64,000 nucleotides of DNA from Lacimicrobium sp. SS2-24 (lineage in GTDB: Bacteria; Pseudomonadota; Gammaproteobacteria; Enterobacterales; Alteromonadaceae), in the NCBI RefSeq assembly GCF_002201535.1, contig NZ_NIWW01000005.1, positions 1-64,000 on the forward strand. The letters run 5' to 3'. Below are positions 10,270 through 18,994 of the stretch, piece by piece (position 1 is the first letter of the stretch; every line of letters starts with the position of its first letter). Below the pieces are notes generated by a model. That model searched no databases and was not told where the DNA came from. It saw only the letters and a program-made list of their open reading frames with translations. A program made the translations under genes and the position numbers.

Positions 10270-11094
10270 ATGCCATTAATGAAAGCTAATCCAACTTCTC
10301 CGGGTCGTCGCCACGTCGTTAAGGTGGTTAACCCAGATTTGCACAAAGGCGCGCCTTACGCTCCTTTGTTGGAGAAGAAAAGCAAGTCTGGCGGTCGTAA
10401 CAATGGTGGTAGTATTACTGTTCGTCACATCGGTGGCGGTCACAAACATCATTACCGCAACATTGATTTCAAACGTAACAAAGATGGCGTACCTGCCAAA
10501 ATTGAACGTCTGGAATACGATCCAAACCGCAGTGCAAACATTGCTCTGGTGCTTTATGCAGACGGCGAACGTCGCTACATACTGGCGCCTAAAGGCCTGA
10601 AGGCCGGTGATCAGGTTCAGTCAGGTTCCAATGCACCGATCAAGGCCGGTAATAGCATGCCGATGCGCAACATCCCGGTAGGTACTACGGTACATGCTGT
10701 GGAAATGAAGCCTGGTAAAGGTGCCCAAATGGCACGCTCTGCCGGTGCTTATGTGCAGATCCTTGCCCGTGATGGAGCTTATGTCACTCTGCGTCTGCGC
10801 AGTGGCGAAGTTCGTAAGGTATTGGCTGATTGCCGTGCCACCATCGGGGAAGTTGGCAATGCAGAACATATGCTGCGCCAGTTGGGTAAAGCAGGTGCCA
10901 CACGCTGGCGCGGTGTTCGTCCTACCGTTCGTGGTGTTGCCATGAACCCGGTCGATCACCCACACGGTGGTGGTGAAGGTCGTACCTCTGGTGGCCGTCA
11001 TCCTGTATCCCCCTGGGGTAAACCTACTAAGGGTAAGAAAACCCGTAGTAACAAGCGTACCGATAAGCTTATCGTACGTCGTCGTAATAAGTAA
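10270..11094 (+). CDS. rplB: 50S ribosomal protein L2
   Basis: A 274-residue L2, one residue longer than E. coli. It has the N-terminal [15 protein letters not shown], the central RNA-binding fold, and the conserved [19 protein letters not shown] loop, whose His approaches the peptidyl transferase centre, then the basic tail [16 protein letters not shown]. It is needed for subunit joining. It lies 15 bases after rplW with GGGG ahead of the ATG. Confidence 0.97.
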   Translation: MPLMKANPTSPGRRHVVKVVNPDLHKGAPYAPLLEKKSKSGGRNNGGSITVRHIGGGHKHHYRNIDFKRNKDGVPAKIERLEYDPNRSANIALVLYADGERRYILAPKGLKAGDQVQSGSNAPIKAGNSMPMRNIPVGTTVHAVEMKPGKGAQMARSAGAYVQILARDGAYVTLRLRSGEVRKVLADCRATIGEVGNAEHMLRQLGKAGATRWRGVRPTVRGVAMNPVDHPHGGGEGRTSGGRHPVSPWGKPTKGKKTRSNKRTDKLIVRRRNK

Positions 11095-11109
11095 TAGCGA
11101 GGATTCACC

Positions 11110-11385
11110 ATGCCACGTTCTCTCAAGAAAGGTCCATTCATTGACCTGCACTTGTTGAAGAAGGTAGAGACTGCGGTGGAAAAGAACGACAGAAAACCGA
11201 TCAAGACCTGGTCGCGTCGTTCTATGATCATCCCCAATATGATTGGGTTGACCATTGCAGTCCATAACGGTCGTCAGCACGTTCCTGTATTAATCAGTGA
11301 CGAAATGGTCGGCCATAAGTTGGGCGAATTTGCGCCAACGCGTACTTATCGCGGCCATGTCGCTGATAAGAAAGCCAGAAGATAA
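11110..11385 (+). CDS. rpsS: 30S ribosomal protein S19
   Basis: A 91-residue S19 with [18 protein letters not shown], the [17 protein letters not shown] centre and [12 protein letters not shown] near the end. S19 pairs with S13 in the 30S head and contacts the A-site finger. It lies 15 bases after rplB, preceded by GCGAGGA. Confidence 0.97.
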   Translation: MPRSLKKGPFIDLHLLKKVETAVEKNDRKPIKTWSRRSMIIPNMIGLTIAVHNGRQHVPVLISDEMVGHKLGEFAPTRTYRGHVADKKARR

Positions 11386-11395
11386 GGGGGAAATA

Positions 11396-11728
11396 ATGGA
11401 AGCATTAGCTAAACACCGTTTTGCCCGCACTTCGGCTCAGAAAGCGCGCCTGGTTGCAGATCAAATTCGCGGAATGCACGTTGAGAAAGCACTTGAACTG
11501 CTCAGCTACAGCCCTAAAAAAGCTGCTGATCTGGTTAAGAAAGTGCTGGAATCTGCCATCGCCAATGCTGAGCATAACGAAGGTGCAGATATCGACGAGC
11601 TGAAGGTTGCGAAGATTTTCGTCGACGAAGGCCCGACCATGAAACGGATTAAGCCAAGAGCTAAAGGCCGTGCGGATCGGATATTTAAGCGTAGCAGTCA
11701 CATCACTGTGGTTGTGGCTGATAACTAG
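11396..11728 (+). CDS. rplV: 50S ribosomal protein L22
   Basis: A 110-residue L22, the E. coli length. It opens [26 protein letters not shown] in the family pattern, and the C-terminal tunnel loop has [20 protein letters not shown] 11396, with GGGGGA just ahead, is the true start; longer in-frame starts run back through rpsS in another frame. Confidence 0.97.
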   Translation: MEALAKHRFARTSAQKARLVADQIRGMHVEKALELLSYSPKKAADLVKKVLESAIANAEHNEGADIDELKVAKIFVDEGPTMKRIKPRAKGRADRIFKRSSHITVVVADN

Positions 11729-11737
11729 GAGTAGATT

Positions 11738-12439
11738 ATGGGACAGAAGGTACATCCTACAGGTATTCGCCTGGGTATCAGTAAACCATGGACTTCTACC
11801 TGGTACGCTAATACTAAAGAATATGCAGATAACCTGTTCAATGATCATCAGGTACGTCAGTTCCTGACTAAAGAACTGAAGAATGCTTCAGTTTCTAAGA
11901 TCATCATTGAGCGCCCTGCGAAAAGCATCCGTGTCACTATTCACACTGCCCGTCCGGGTGTTGTGATTGGTAAGAAAGGTGAAGACGTAGAAAAACTGCG
12001 TAAGCACGTTTCTAACCTGGCCGGCGTACCCGCGCAAATCAACATTGCCGAAGTACGTAAACCAGAACTGGATGCGCAACTGGTTGGTGATAGCATTGCC
12101 AGTCAGCTGGAACGTCGTGTCATGTTCCGTCGCGCCATGAAGCGTGCGGTACAGAACGCTATGCGTCTGGGTGCCAAGGGTATCAAAGTAGAAGTAAGTG
12201 GTCGTCTTGGCGGCGCTGAAATTGCTCGTTCAGAATGGTATCGTGAAGGCCGTGTGCCGCTGCACACTTTCCGTGCTGACATCGATTACGCAACATCTGA
12301 AGCCAACACTACTTACGGTATCATCGGCGTAAAAGTGTGGATCTTCAAAGGTGAAGTATTGGGTGGCTTACCCGCTGCTACAGAGCAACCAGCTCCGACA
12401 CCTAAGAAGAAAGGCCGCAGCGCTAAGCAAGGGGGCTAA
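11738..12439 (+). CDS. rpsC: 30S ribosomal protein S3
   Basis: A 233-residue S3. It has [13 protein letters not shown] at the start, the KH domain with the [15 protein letters not shown] turn, the C-domain [23 protein letters not shown], and a short Lys/Pro-rich tail. S3 lines the mRNA entry channel and has helicase-related contacts. It lies nine bases after rplV. Confidence 0.97.
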   Translation: MGQKVHPTGIRLGISKPWTSTWYANTKEYADNLFNDHQVRQFLTKELKNASVSKIIIERPAKSIRVTIHTARPGVVIGKKGEDVEKLRKHVSNLAGVPAQINIAEVRKPELDAQLVGDSIASQLERRVMFRRAMKRAVQNAMRLGAKGIKVEVSGRLGGAEIARSEWYREGRVPLHTFRADIDYATSEANTTYGIIGVKVWIFKGEVLGGLPAATEQPAPTPKKKGRSAKQGG

Positions 12440-12441
12440 AG

Positions 12442-12855
12442 ATGTTACAACCAAAACGTACGAAATTCCGTAAGCAGCACAAAGGTCGTAACCGCGGCAT
12501 GGCAATTGCCGGTGGCAAAGTGAGCTTCGGTACTTACGGTCTGAAAGCCGTTGGTCGTGGACGTATGACTGCCCGTCAAATCGAAGCAGCTCGTCGTGCG
12601 CTGACCCGTCACGTTAAGCGTCAGGGTAAAATCTGGATTCGGGTATTCCCTGACAAGCCTATCACTGAGAAGCCTCTTGAGGTTCGTCAGGGTAAAGGTA
12701 AAGGTAACGTTGAATACTGGGTTTGCCAAATCCAACCTGGCCGCGTGCTGTATGAGATGGAAGGTGTTCCTGAAGAACTGGCTCGTGAAGCATTTGCTTT
12801 GGCCGCTTCCAAGTTGCCTTTCAAAACAACCTTTGTAACTCGGACGGTGATGTAA
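12442..12855 (+). CDS. rplP: 50S ribosomal protein L16
   Basis: A 137-residue L16, one residue longer than E. coli because of an insertion near residue 23. It has [35 protein letters not shown] and [20 protein letters not shown]. Arg82 here corresponds to E. coli Arg81, the target of the RoxA/YcfD hydroxylase. L16 helps position A-site tRNA. Two bases separate it from rpsC. Confidence 0.97.
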   Translation: MLQPKRTKFRKQHKGRNRGMAIAGGKVSFGTYGLKAVGRGRMTARQIEAARRALTRHVKRQGKIWIRVFPDKPITEKPLEVRQGKGKGNVEYWVCQIQPGRVLYEMEGVPEELAREAFALAASKLPFKTTFVTRTVM

Positions 12856-13046
12856 TGAAAGCGACTGAACTGAAAGAAAAAAGCGTGGAAGAGCTGAATG
12901 CAGAGCTGTTGAATCTGCTCCGCGAACAGTTCAACCTGCGCATGCAACACAGCACAGGTCAGCTGGAAAAAAGTCATCAGCTGAAAACAGTGCGTCGCAG
13001 CATTGCGCGTGTAAAAACCATTCTGACTGAAAAGGCAGGTGCGTAA
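12855..13046 (+). CDS. rpmC: 50S ribosomal protein L29
   Basis: A 63-residue L29 made of two helices, with [27 protein letters not shown] and the [15 protein letters not shown] signature. It sits near the tunnel exit beside L23. Its ATG shares one base with the rplP stop (TAATG), so the two are probably translationally coupled. Confidence 0.96.
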   Translation: MKATELKEKSVEELNAELLNLLREQFNLRMQHSTGQLEKSHQLKTVRRSIARVKTILTEKAGA

Positions 13047-13306
13047 TGACTGAACAAACTATACGTACACTGCAGGGCCGTGTGATCAGCAATAAGATGG
13101 AGAAATCTATCACTGTTGCTATCGAGCGCCGTGTGAAGCACCCAATTTATGGGAAGTTCATCAAGCGCACCACGAAACTGCATGCTCATGACGAAACCAA
13201 CCAGTGTAACGTCGGTGACGTGGTAACGATTCGCGAGTGTCGTCCATTGTCTAAGACTAAAAACTGGATGCTGGTAGACGTTGTTGAGAAATCCACACAG
13301 ATCTAA
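13046..13306 (+). CDS. rpsQ: 30S ribosomal protein S17
   Basis: An 86-residue S17 with [43 protein letters not shown] and the [13 protein letters not shown] strand. It is an early 16S-binding OB-fold protein. Its ATG shares one base with the rpmC stop. It is the last gene of the operon here: a strong terminator follows 21 bases later, and no rplN or other spc-operon gene comes after it. Confidence 0.97.
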   Translation: MTEQTIRTLQGRVISNKMEKSITVAIERRVKHPIYGKFIKRTTKLHAHDETNQCNVGDVVTIRECRPLSKTKNWMLVDVVEKSTQI

Positions 13307-13321
13307 TCCATCTGTAGTGAT

Positions 13322-13348
13322 AAAAAAGCGCCGAAAGGCGCTTTTTTT
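13322..13348 (+). terminator. Terminator of the S10 operon
   Basis: Six A, stem GCGCC / GGCGC around a GAAA tetraloop (13328-13341), then seven T. A textbook intrinsic terminator and, with A/T on both sides, active in principle in both directions. Confidence 0.93.
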
Positions 13349-13416
13349 ATGCCTGTAGGGCCGTCAGGAGTTAGGAAAAATTTCGACATATCATTCACTT
13401 AAGTCAAAATATTTCT

Positions 13417-13500
13417 GCCTCACGCCTCACGCCTCACGCCTCACGCCTCACGCCTCACGCCTCACGCCTCACGCCTCACGCCTCACGCCTCACGCCTCAC
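13417..13500 (+). repeat. Twelve perfect tandem copies of GCCTCAC
   Basis: 84 bases made of exactly 12 identical copies of a 7-base unit (GCCTCAC). They start 69 bases after the S10 terminator and end 78 bases before the next gene. There is no coding frame through it and there are no spacers, so it is a simple-sequence repeat, not a CRISPR array. A 7-base unit in non-coding DNA can change copy number by polymerase slippage and so vary promoter spacing. Confidence 0.98.
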
Positions 13501-13578
13501 AACAATACAAAGGTATCAACCGACTTACGCTTGATGGTTAAAAACTGCGCTATGCTGTGTACCTGAAGCGGAGGTAGT

Positions 13579-14133
13579 ATGATGTTCAGGTTCGCAGTAA
13601 GTGTTGGAGTTCTCTTCCCCTTGTCGGTCGCAGCGGCCGATTTCCATGTTCCCGATAGCGTGTTTAAGTCTATGACTGACAGTTCAGTGCATCTGCATAA
13701 GCAACGCTGGGGCGGCGCAGACTACCATCACGAAATAAAGCGATTCAGTTTTACTAAAGTTCTCAGTCCGTCGGTTTCCGTTGCAGCCAATATTGTTAGC
13801 AGTCAACGGGGCCTGCAAGACTGCGCCAATAGCTATGATCAAAGAACACTCGGCTATGAAATACTGCCTCGCCTTAAAGTAAGGGATAACCTTCAGGTCA
13901 GCCTGGGAGTAGGGCGACTCGATGGTGGGCACATGGCGTTCGTAACCGGTGATAAACTCGATATGGTAGATCGCCGCAGCGTAATTCTGGCCGCTTCAAT
14001 ACCTTTCAGTCAGCCATCAGAAGCGCTGGAGTTGCGGGTAAGCCGCTCTCATTACGACGCACATGCTGTGTACGACCAACAAACCGGATTCTATGACAAC
14101 AGCCTCAGAATAAGTTACCAGTTGCGTTTCTGA
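13579..14133 (+). CDS. Small exported, probably outer-membrane beta-strand protein, function unknown
   Basis: A 184-residue protein not recognised. Residues 1-20 are a Sec-type signal (FAVSVGVLFPLSVAAA, likely cut before DFHV). The mature part is rich in alternating hydrophobic strands (FSFTKVLSPSVSVAANIV, LQVSLGVGRL, RSVILAASIPF) and ends RISYQLRF. A final aromatic residue after alternating residues is the BAM-recognised ending of outer-membrane barrels. GGAGG stands five bases before ATG 13579; an ATG follows directly at 13582. The 12-copy heptamer repeat lies 78 bases upstream, where a promoter would be expected. Confidence 0.7.
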   Translation: MMFRFAVSVGVLFPLSVAAADFHVPDSVFKSMTDSSVHLHKQRWGGADYHHEIKRFSFTKVLSPSVSVAANIVSSQRGLQDCANSYDQRTLGYEILPRLKVRDNLQVSLGVGRLDGGHMAFVTGDKLDMVDRRSVILAASIPFSQPSEALELRVSRSHYDAHAVYDQQTGFYDNSLRISYQLRF

Positions 14134-14157
14134 GACTCATCCACAGGCCTGTCATGC

Positions 14158-15012
14158 TCAGGCGAAAACAACGGTTTTATGCTGGTGAATGATGACCCTG
14201 TCTTCCAGGTGATAACGTACTCCGTTTGCCAGCGCCTGCTTTTCACAGTTCTTACCCTTACGCACCATATCTGCTGCGGTGTCACTATGACTGATGCGCA
14301 TTACTTCCTGTTCGATAATCGGCCCTTCATCCAAATCTGAAGTGACATAGTGACAGGTGGCGCCGATCAGTTTTACGCCTCTTTCATAGGCTTGCTGATA
14401 GGGCCGAGCGCCGGCAAAAGAGGGCAAAAAGCTGTGATGAATGTTAATGGCCTTGCCTGCCAGCTCAGTACATAAGGTATCCGGTAAAATCTGCATAAAG
14501 CGGGCAAGTACCGTGAGATCAACATGATAGTGATTCAGCAGTTTCTGAATATCGGCGAAAGCCTGTTGTTTGCCCAGTGCCTCAAAATCGACCCAATGAA
14601 AGGGAATGTCATACCAGTCGGCAAATTGCTGCAGGTGAGGGTGGTTGGCAATAATGCAGGGAATATCGCAATGCAGTTCATGGGTGTGCCAGCGGTGCAA
14701 AAGGTCATTGAGGCAGTGAGATTCCTTACTGGCCAGTAATGCCACCTTTTGTTTCTGATGTGAATCGGTGAGTCGCCAATGCATGTCATATTGTCTGGCA
14801 ATGGGTTCAAACAGTCCCCTGAACGCTTCGAGACTTAAAGGTAAGGAATCGGCCCGTATCTCGTGCCGCATAAAAAAGCGACCGGTCTGTTGGTCTGTAT
14901 GGTGACTGGCTTCAATAATGGTGGCATTGTGGCTGGCTAAAAATTGGCTCACTGCTGCCACCAGGCCGACCTGGTCGGGACAATCAATGACCAGACGAAA
15001 CGTTTGTTGCAT
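14158..15012 (-). CDS. purU: Formyltetrahydrofolate deformylase
   Basis: A 284-residue PurU that hydrolyses 10-formyl-THF to THF and formate, feeding formate to purine synthesis and balancing one-carbon units. An N-terminal ACT domain (about 5-85, LVIDCPDQVGLVAAVS) precedes the formyltransferase fold, with INIHHSFLPSF at 189-199 (Asn190, His192) and SDLDEGPI (Asp228), the catalytic trio shared with PurN. I start at ATG 15012, preceded by AGGTACCCC; a TTG 15 codons upstream would add a non-homologous stretch. It lies convergent to the small exported protein gene and downstream of thpR, 174 bases away. Confidence 0.93.
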   Translation of the reverse strand: MQQTFRLVIDCPDQVGLVAAVSQFLASHNATIIEASHHTDQQTGRFFMRHEIRADSLPLSLEAFRGLFEPIARQYDMHWRLTDSHQKQKVALLASKESHCLNDLLHRWHTHELHCDIPCIIANHPHLQQFADWYDIPFHWVDFEALGKQQAFADIQKLLNHYHVDLTVLARFMQILPDTLCTELAGKAINIHHSFLPSFAGARPYQQAYERGVKLIGATCHYVTSDLDEGPIIEQEVMRISHSDTAADMVRKGKNCEKQALANGVRYHLEDRVIIHQHKTVVFA

Positions 15013-15186
15013 GGGGTACCTGTCTGTCAATCGTATAAAAGTTTTCTCTGGGTACAAGTAGTACCTCGACGCGCTACCAATCGCAAGGGCTTAACCATGA
15101 AAATACCGATTACTTGTCACTGAGCTGCCTTTTGGTTCTTATCTTTCTCGCCGCCCGGCTTCCCCCATAGTCTGTGTCCCCCTCTA

Positions 15187-15744
15187 TTATAGGAAACGCC
15201 CCTGTGCCAGATTGTCGCGGACATTACCCGGGCCGCGCAGCGGCCAGCGGGCTAAAACAGGGTAGTGGACTCCGCCGCGCCCTGAGACCGACTCAAACAG
15301 GGAGAAGTGCGTAAACGCCAGTGGGAAATGCGGTGGTGTCAGACAAACCGGCGGATTGGTGGGTTGTTTACGGTACAAGCTGATATGCGGTACATAGGGT
15401 CGATTTTCTACGGGTAAGCCCAGATTGCCAGCAAGGCCGCGTAAAGAGCGGGCCAATTGTGTCAGTGCTGGAGGCGTCGCCGACGCGCCAATCCAGAGTG
15501 TTTTCGGTTTGGGCCAGTAGCCCATTTGGTCAACCGTCAGATCAAACGTCTCACACGCAAGGCTATCTGCCCCGTCAAACAGTCTTTCCTGTTGCTGCAG
15601 CGAGACCTGTCCCAGAAACGCAAGGGTAATATGAAAGTTGGCGGCAGGTACAGGACCGTGCAATGGTGGTAAGTTGATATCTCGCCACTTTTCGACAGCC
15701 AGCTTTTCCGTGGGACTCAGCTCAAGTCCAAAAAAAAGTCGCAT
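15187..15744 (-). CDS. thpR: RNA 2',3'-cyclic phosphodiesterase (LigT-like 2H family)
   Basis: A 185-residue 2H phosphoesterase with the two diagnostic motifs: HITLAFLG at about 38-45 and HISLYRK at about 120-126. The family opens 2',3'-cyclic phosphates on RNA ends and was first noted as a 2'-5' RNA ligase in E. coli. The start MRLFFGLEL is standard for the family and AAGAGC lies just ahead of ATG 15744. It is divergent from the TonB receptor gene; the 171-base gap carries dyads and candidate promoters. Confidence 0.92.
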   Translation of the reverse strand: MRLFFGLELSPTEKLAVEKWRDINLPPLHGPVPAANFHITLAFLGQVSLQQQERLFDGADSLACETFDLTVDQMGYWPKPKTLWIGASATPPALTQLARSLRGLAGNLGLPVENRPYVPHISLYRKQPTNPPVCLTPPHFPLAFTHFSLFESVSGRGGVHYPVLARWPLRGPGNVRDNLAQGRFL

Positions 15745-15806
15745 TAATAGCTCTTATCCAAATTAAATTTTGATTATTGATGATTTAGTAAAACAAGTAA
15801 CAATTG

Positions 15807-15820
15807 GACAAAAATTTGTC
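15807..15820. promoter_or_regulatory. Inverted repeat GACAAA-AA-TTTGTC
   Basis: Two perfect 6-base arms with a 2-base centre, in the gap between thpR and the TonB receptor. It overlaps a possible -35, TTGTCA at 15816-15821, paired with TAGTAT at 15839-15844 (17-base spacer). Candidate regulator site. Confidence 0.4.
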
Positions 15821-15863
15821 ACACTTGGAAACATCTTTTAGTATGGACCCACGGAAGTCATCT

Positions 15864-15894
15864 TTGCCCATGGGCATCGTACTTTCCATATAAT
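15864..15894 (+). promoter_or_regulatory. TonB-receptor promoter with a palindrome over the -35
   Basis: TATAAT at 15889-15894 with TTGCCC at 15864-15869 (19-base spacer, long). The perfect 12-base palindrome TGCCCATGGGCA occupies 15865-15876, on top of the -35. This is a layout expected for a repressor operator. The start codon is 22 bases after the -10. Confidence 0.5.
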
Positions 15895-15915
15895 TAGAAT
15901 TACACGGGAAACAAT

Positions 15916-18888
15916 ATGAAAACAACATTAGAGCACTTAAAGAAAAGGCCGTTAGTTCATGCAATTGGCTGCATTCTTGCCACCTCGTCGTTTGGTGTGA
16001 TGGCGCAGGAAACTGAGAATGAGGCGCCTGAAGCTGAAGCACAACAAGAGAGAATCGTTATCACGGGTTCACGTATCCGCAATGATGGTTTTGACCGAGC
16101 CCTACCAGTCGACGTGATCAGCGCTGACTCAGCGGTGGATCAAGGCATTGGTGATATCGGTGAGTTGCTGCGCAACTCTACGGTAGCAGCGGGTTCTCCT
16201 CAGGTCACTGCCGCAACATCAACGGCATTTGTTCAGGCCGGTGGTCAAGGTACTGAAACGCTGTCGTTACGGGGATTGGGTGCCAACCGTACACTGGTAC
16301 TGTTGAATGGACGTCGGGCAGGACCGGCAGGCACCCGTGGTGAAGTGTCTGCTTTTGACCTGAACGTATTGCCTCTGTCTGTTATCGACAGAGTGGAAAT
16401 TCTCAAAGATGGTGCGTCATCACTTTACGGCTCTGATGCAGTTGCCGGTGTTGTCAATATCATCACCAAAAAAGGGGATGGAGGTAACGTTGATGTGTCC
16501 TACTCCCAGCCACAGGAAGATGGTGGTGAACTGTTCAGAATAAACGGTACTTATGGCGCAGCTTTTGATCGCGGTTCATTCCGTATCACCGCTGACTATA
16601 AAAAGCAGAGTGAACTGAGAAAAGGTGACCGTGATTACTTCAAATGCGGTGAGCGGTATATTTTCGATCCTAACAGTGGCGAGCGCGTCGATCCGGTTGA
16701 TCCTCGTACCGGTGAATACCATTGTAATGATCTGCTCTGGGGCCATGTCTGGATTTATGACTACCAGGGTGAAGGCGGTAACGTTCCCTCAGGTGCGAAA
16801 GCCCAGTATGATTATGATGGTGACCTGGGGCAGTATATCCCCGGCTTTGCACAGGACCCCAGCAACCCTGATTACATGGTGACGCCGCCAGGTTGGTTCC
16901 CGGTCGCTTATGATCGTGCGTCTGATGCGGTTGCGAACGCGGATCATCCCTTCCAGGATCGTGAGTCACATGTACCAGAAACTGATATTACAACGGTTTT
17001 TGCTCAGGGCGACTATGATCTGACCGATACCACCTCAATGTATGCCGAAGCGCTGATGAGCCGTCGCACAACCAAAAGTAACAGCTATCGTCAGTACTGG
17101 AGCTATCTGTATAACGAAGACTTCTTTGCAGGTAGTTCTCTGAGTGAAGGCTGGACGGGTGCCCAATGGCTAAGTCCCACGCCAATTACGGATCACAGTG
17201 GTTCTGAAGTCGATATTGATTACCAGCGTTTTGTCCTGGGTATGACCGGTGATATTGGTACCTGGTATTGGGACGTGTCCTATCAGTACAGCCGCTCAGA
17301 GGGTGAGTACACAAACAAAGTTATCTTTGATGATGCTATCAGCCCGTATAACTTCGGAACGGGTTCTTGTGAAGGCACTGAAACGCCTGTACGTGGTGTT
17401 CCCTGTGTGGATGTCCCGTGGCTGGATCCGGACTTTTTAGCCGGCAACGTTTCTCCTGAAGTCAGGGCATTCCTGTTTGGTGAGGAAACCGGACGCACTA
17501 TCTACAAGCAGAGTACGCTGGAAGGTTTCGTTTCAGGTGATTTGTTTGAAATGCCGGCCGGACCCGTAGGGGTGGCGTTTGGTGCTCAGTACCAGAAAGA
17601 TGAGATCGAAGATGTACCAGGTGAGCATACTCTTGCCGGTAACATCTGGGGTGCCTCAACTGCAGGCATTACCGCTGGTGATGATGCGTCCTCTGCGATT
17701 TTTGGTGAAGCTCAGATTCCATTGTTGCGTGATGCCGCCATGGCTAAAATGCTTGATTTAACGCTTTCGGCACGATACACCGATGTTGATTCGTACGGCA
17801 GTGACACCACCTATAAAGTGGGTTTGAACTGGGAAATCGTTAATGGTTTCCGTATTCGTGCGTCACAGGGTACGTCTTTCCGCTCTCCAGCCCTGTTTGA
17901 GCTATACCTGGCCGATCAGCGCAGTTTTGCCGGACAACGTACGGTTGATCCCTGTATCCGTTGGGAGCAAAATCTTGCAGACGGATCAATATCTGAACAG
18001 ACTGCTCAAAACTGTGCTGCGGATGGCATTGCACCAGATTATGCCGGCGGGGCTATTTCTGCCGACGTTCTGACTGGTGGTGGAGCTGGTGTACTGGAGG
18101 CAGAAACCTCCGAAGCGACCACGATTGGCTTCGTCTGGCAGCCTGAATTCGCGGATTTGAGCGTGTCGGTGGATTACTTTGACTTCCTGATTGAAGACGA
18201 AGTGACTCAGTTAGGTGCATCGACGATTGTCAGGGAATGTTACGACTCTGATAATTTTTCCACTGAGCCGCTGTGTAATCAGTTTGACCGTAGCAGTGTA
18301 GATGGTCGTATCGAGCTGATTCGGGATAGCTTTATTAACGTTGCAACCCAGTCAAATAAGGGTTATGACATCAATATCACCTATCGTACAGATACGGATT
18401 ATGGTCAGTTAACACTGTCGACTCAGCATACCTTCCAGACCGAGTCTGAAGAGCGTCTGTTTGAAGACAGCGACATCGAAGACACCAATGGTGAGTTCGG
18501 TAATCCTGAGCATGTGGGTAACTTTAATGCCATCCTACAGCGCGATGACTGGACCTTTAACTGGAATGTGCGCTACGTCGGTGAAGTGTCAAACTATCTA
18601 AGTTATGGTAATGACGAGGAAGAGCGTTTCGATGCCACTTATCGTGGTGAAGAAGTGCGCGTGAAGTTGCATAACGACGGTGTCTTCTATCACGCATTCT
18701 CCGTTAATAAAGAGTTTGATGAAGGCTTAAGTGCGACCTTCGGTGTGGCGAATGCTTTCAATCAGAAGCCACCAAGAGTGACGACATTGAACCTTGGTGA
18801 ACTGAACACATCAGGAAACTCTGCGTTCTACAGTCAGTATGACTGGTTAGGTAGACGCTTCTTCCTGAATTTGTCTTACGATTTCTGA
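15916..18888 (+). CDS. TonB-dependent outer-membrane receptor
   Basis: A 990-residue receptor. A signal peptide (residues 1-30, cut after VMA) is followed by an acidic linker, a TonB-box-like ERIVITGSRI, the plug domain (about 45-180, with SLRGLGANRTLVLLNGRR and EILKDGASSLYGSDAVAGVVNI), and a barrel ending FFLNLSYDF with C-terminal Phe. The family imports large or scarce ligands using the proton motive force through TonB. The long barrel and plug resemble the oligosaccharide/peptide-type receptors of Alteromonadales and Xanthomonadales, but the ligand cannot be read from sequence. It heads a same-strand row with a sulfotransferase, halogenase and DUF418 protein. A terminator follows, so most transcripts may end after it. 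Confidence 0.93.
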   Translation: MKTTLEHLKKRPLVHAIGCILATSSFGVMAQETENEAPEAEAQQERIVITGSRIRNDGFDRALPVDVISADSAVDQGIGDIGELLRNSTVAAGSPQVTAATSTAFVQAGGQGTETLSLRGLGANRTLVLLNGRRAGPAGTRGEVSAFDLNVLPLSVIDRVEILKDGASSLYGSDAVAGVVNIITKKGDGGNVDVSYSQPQEDGGELFRINGTYGAAFDRGSFRITADYKKQSELRKGDRDYFKCGERYIFDPNSGERVDPVDPRTGEYHCNDLLWGHVWIYDYQGEGGNVPSGAKAQYDYDGDLGQYIPGFAQDPSNPDYMVTPPGWFPVAYDRASDAVANADHPFQDRESHVPETDITTVFAQGDYDLTDTTSMYAEALMSRRTTKSNSYRQYWSYLYNEDFFAGSSLSEGWTGAQWLSPTPITDHSGSEVDIDYQRFVLGMTGDIGTWYWDVSYQYSRSEGEYTNKVIFDDAISPYNFGTGSCEGTETPVRGVPCVDVPWLDPDFLAGNVSPEVRAFLFGEETGRTIYKQSTLEGFVSGDLFEMPAGPVGVAFGAQYQKDEIEDVPGEHTLAGNIWGASTAGITAGDDASSAIFGEAQIPLLRDAAMAKMLDLTLSARYTDVDSYGSDTTYKVGLNWEIVNGFRIRASQGTSFRSPALFELYLADQRSFAGQRTVDPCIRWEQNLADGSISEQTAQNCAADGIAPDYAGGAISADVLTGGGAGVLEAETSEATTIGFVWQPEFADLSVSVDYFDFLIEDEVTQLGASTIVRECYDSDNFSTEPLCNQFDRSSVDGRIELIRDSFINVATQSNKGYDINITYRTDTDYGQLTLSTQHTFQTESEERLFEDSDIEDTNGEFGNPEHVGNFNAILQRDDWTFNWNVRYVGEVSNYLSYGNDEEERFDATYRGEEVRVKLHNDGVFYHAFSVNKEFDEGLSATFGVANAFNQKPPRVTTLNLGELNTSGNSAFYSQYDWLGRRFFLNLSYDF

Positions 18889-18903
18889 TTAATCGTAATC
18901 AGG

Positions 18904-18930
18904 TAAAAGCCGACGCAAGTCGGCTTTTTT
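18904..18930 (+). terminator. Terminator after the TonB receptor
   Basis: AAAAGCCGAC / GTCGGCTTTT around a GCAA loop (18905-18928), followed by further T. It separates the receptor from the sulfotransferase gene. Confidence 0.9.
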
Positions 18931-18994
18931 ATTTTATACTGACCCGCGCACCTGTATTTATATAACTGCCATTGGATAACCAGAGAAGAGCAGC

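Noticed and set aside
13417-13500. Possible CRISPR array at the GCCTCAC repeats.
   Set aside because: The units are contiguous 7-mers with no spacers, and there are no cas genes. It is a simple-sequence repeat.
15916-18888. Siderophore receptor assignment for the TonB receptor.
   Set aside because: No Fur-box-like sequence, siderophore genes or ABC uptake genes are adjacent; the neighbours are a sulfotransferase and a halogenase.
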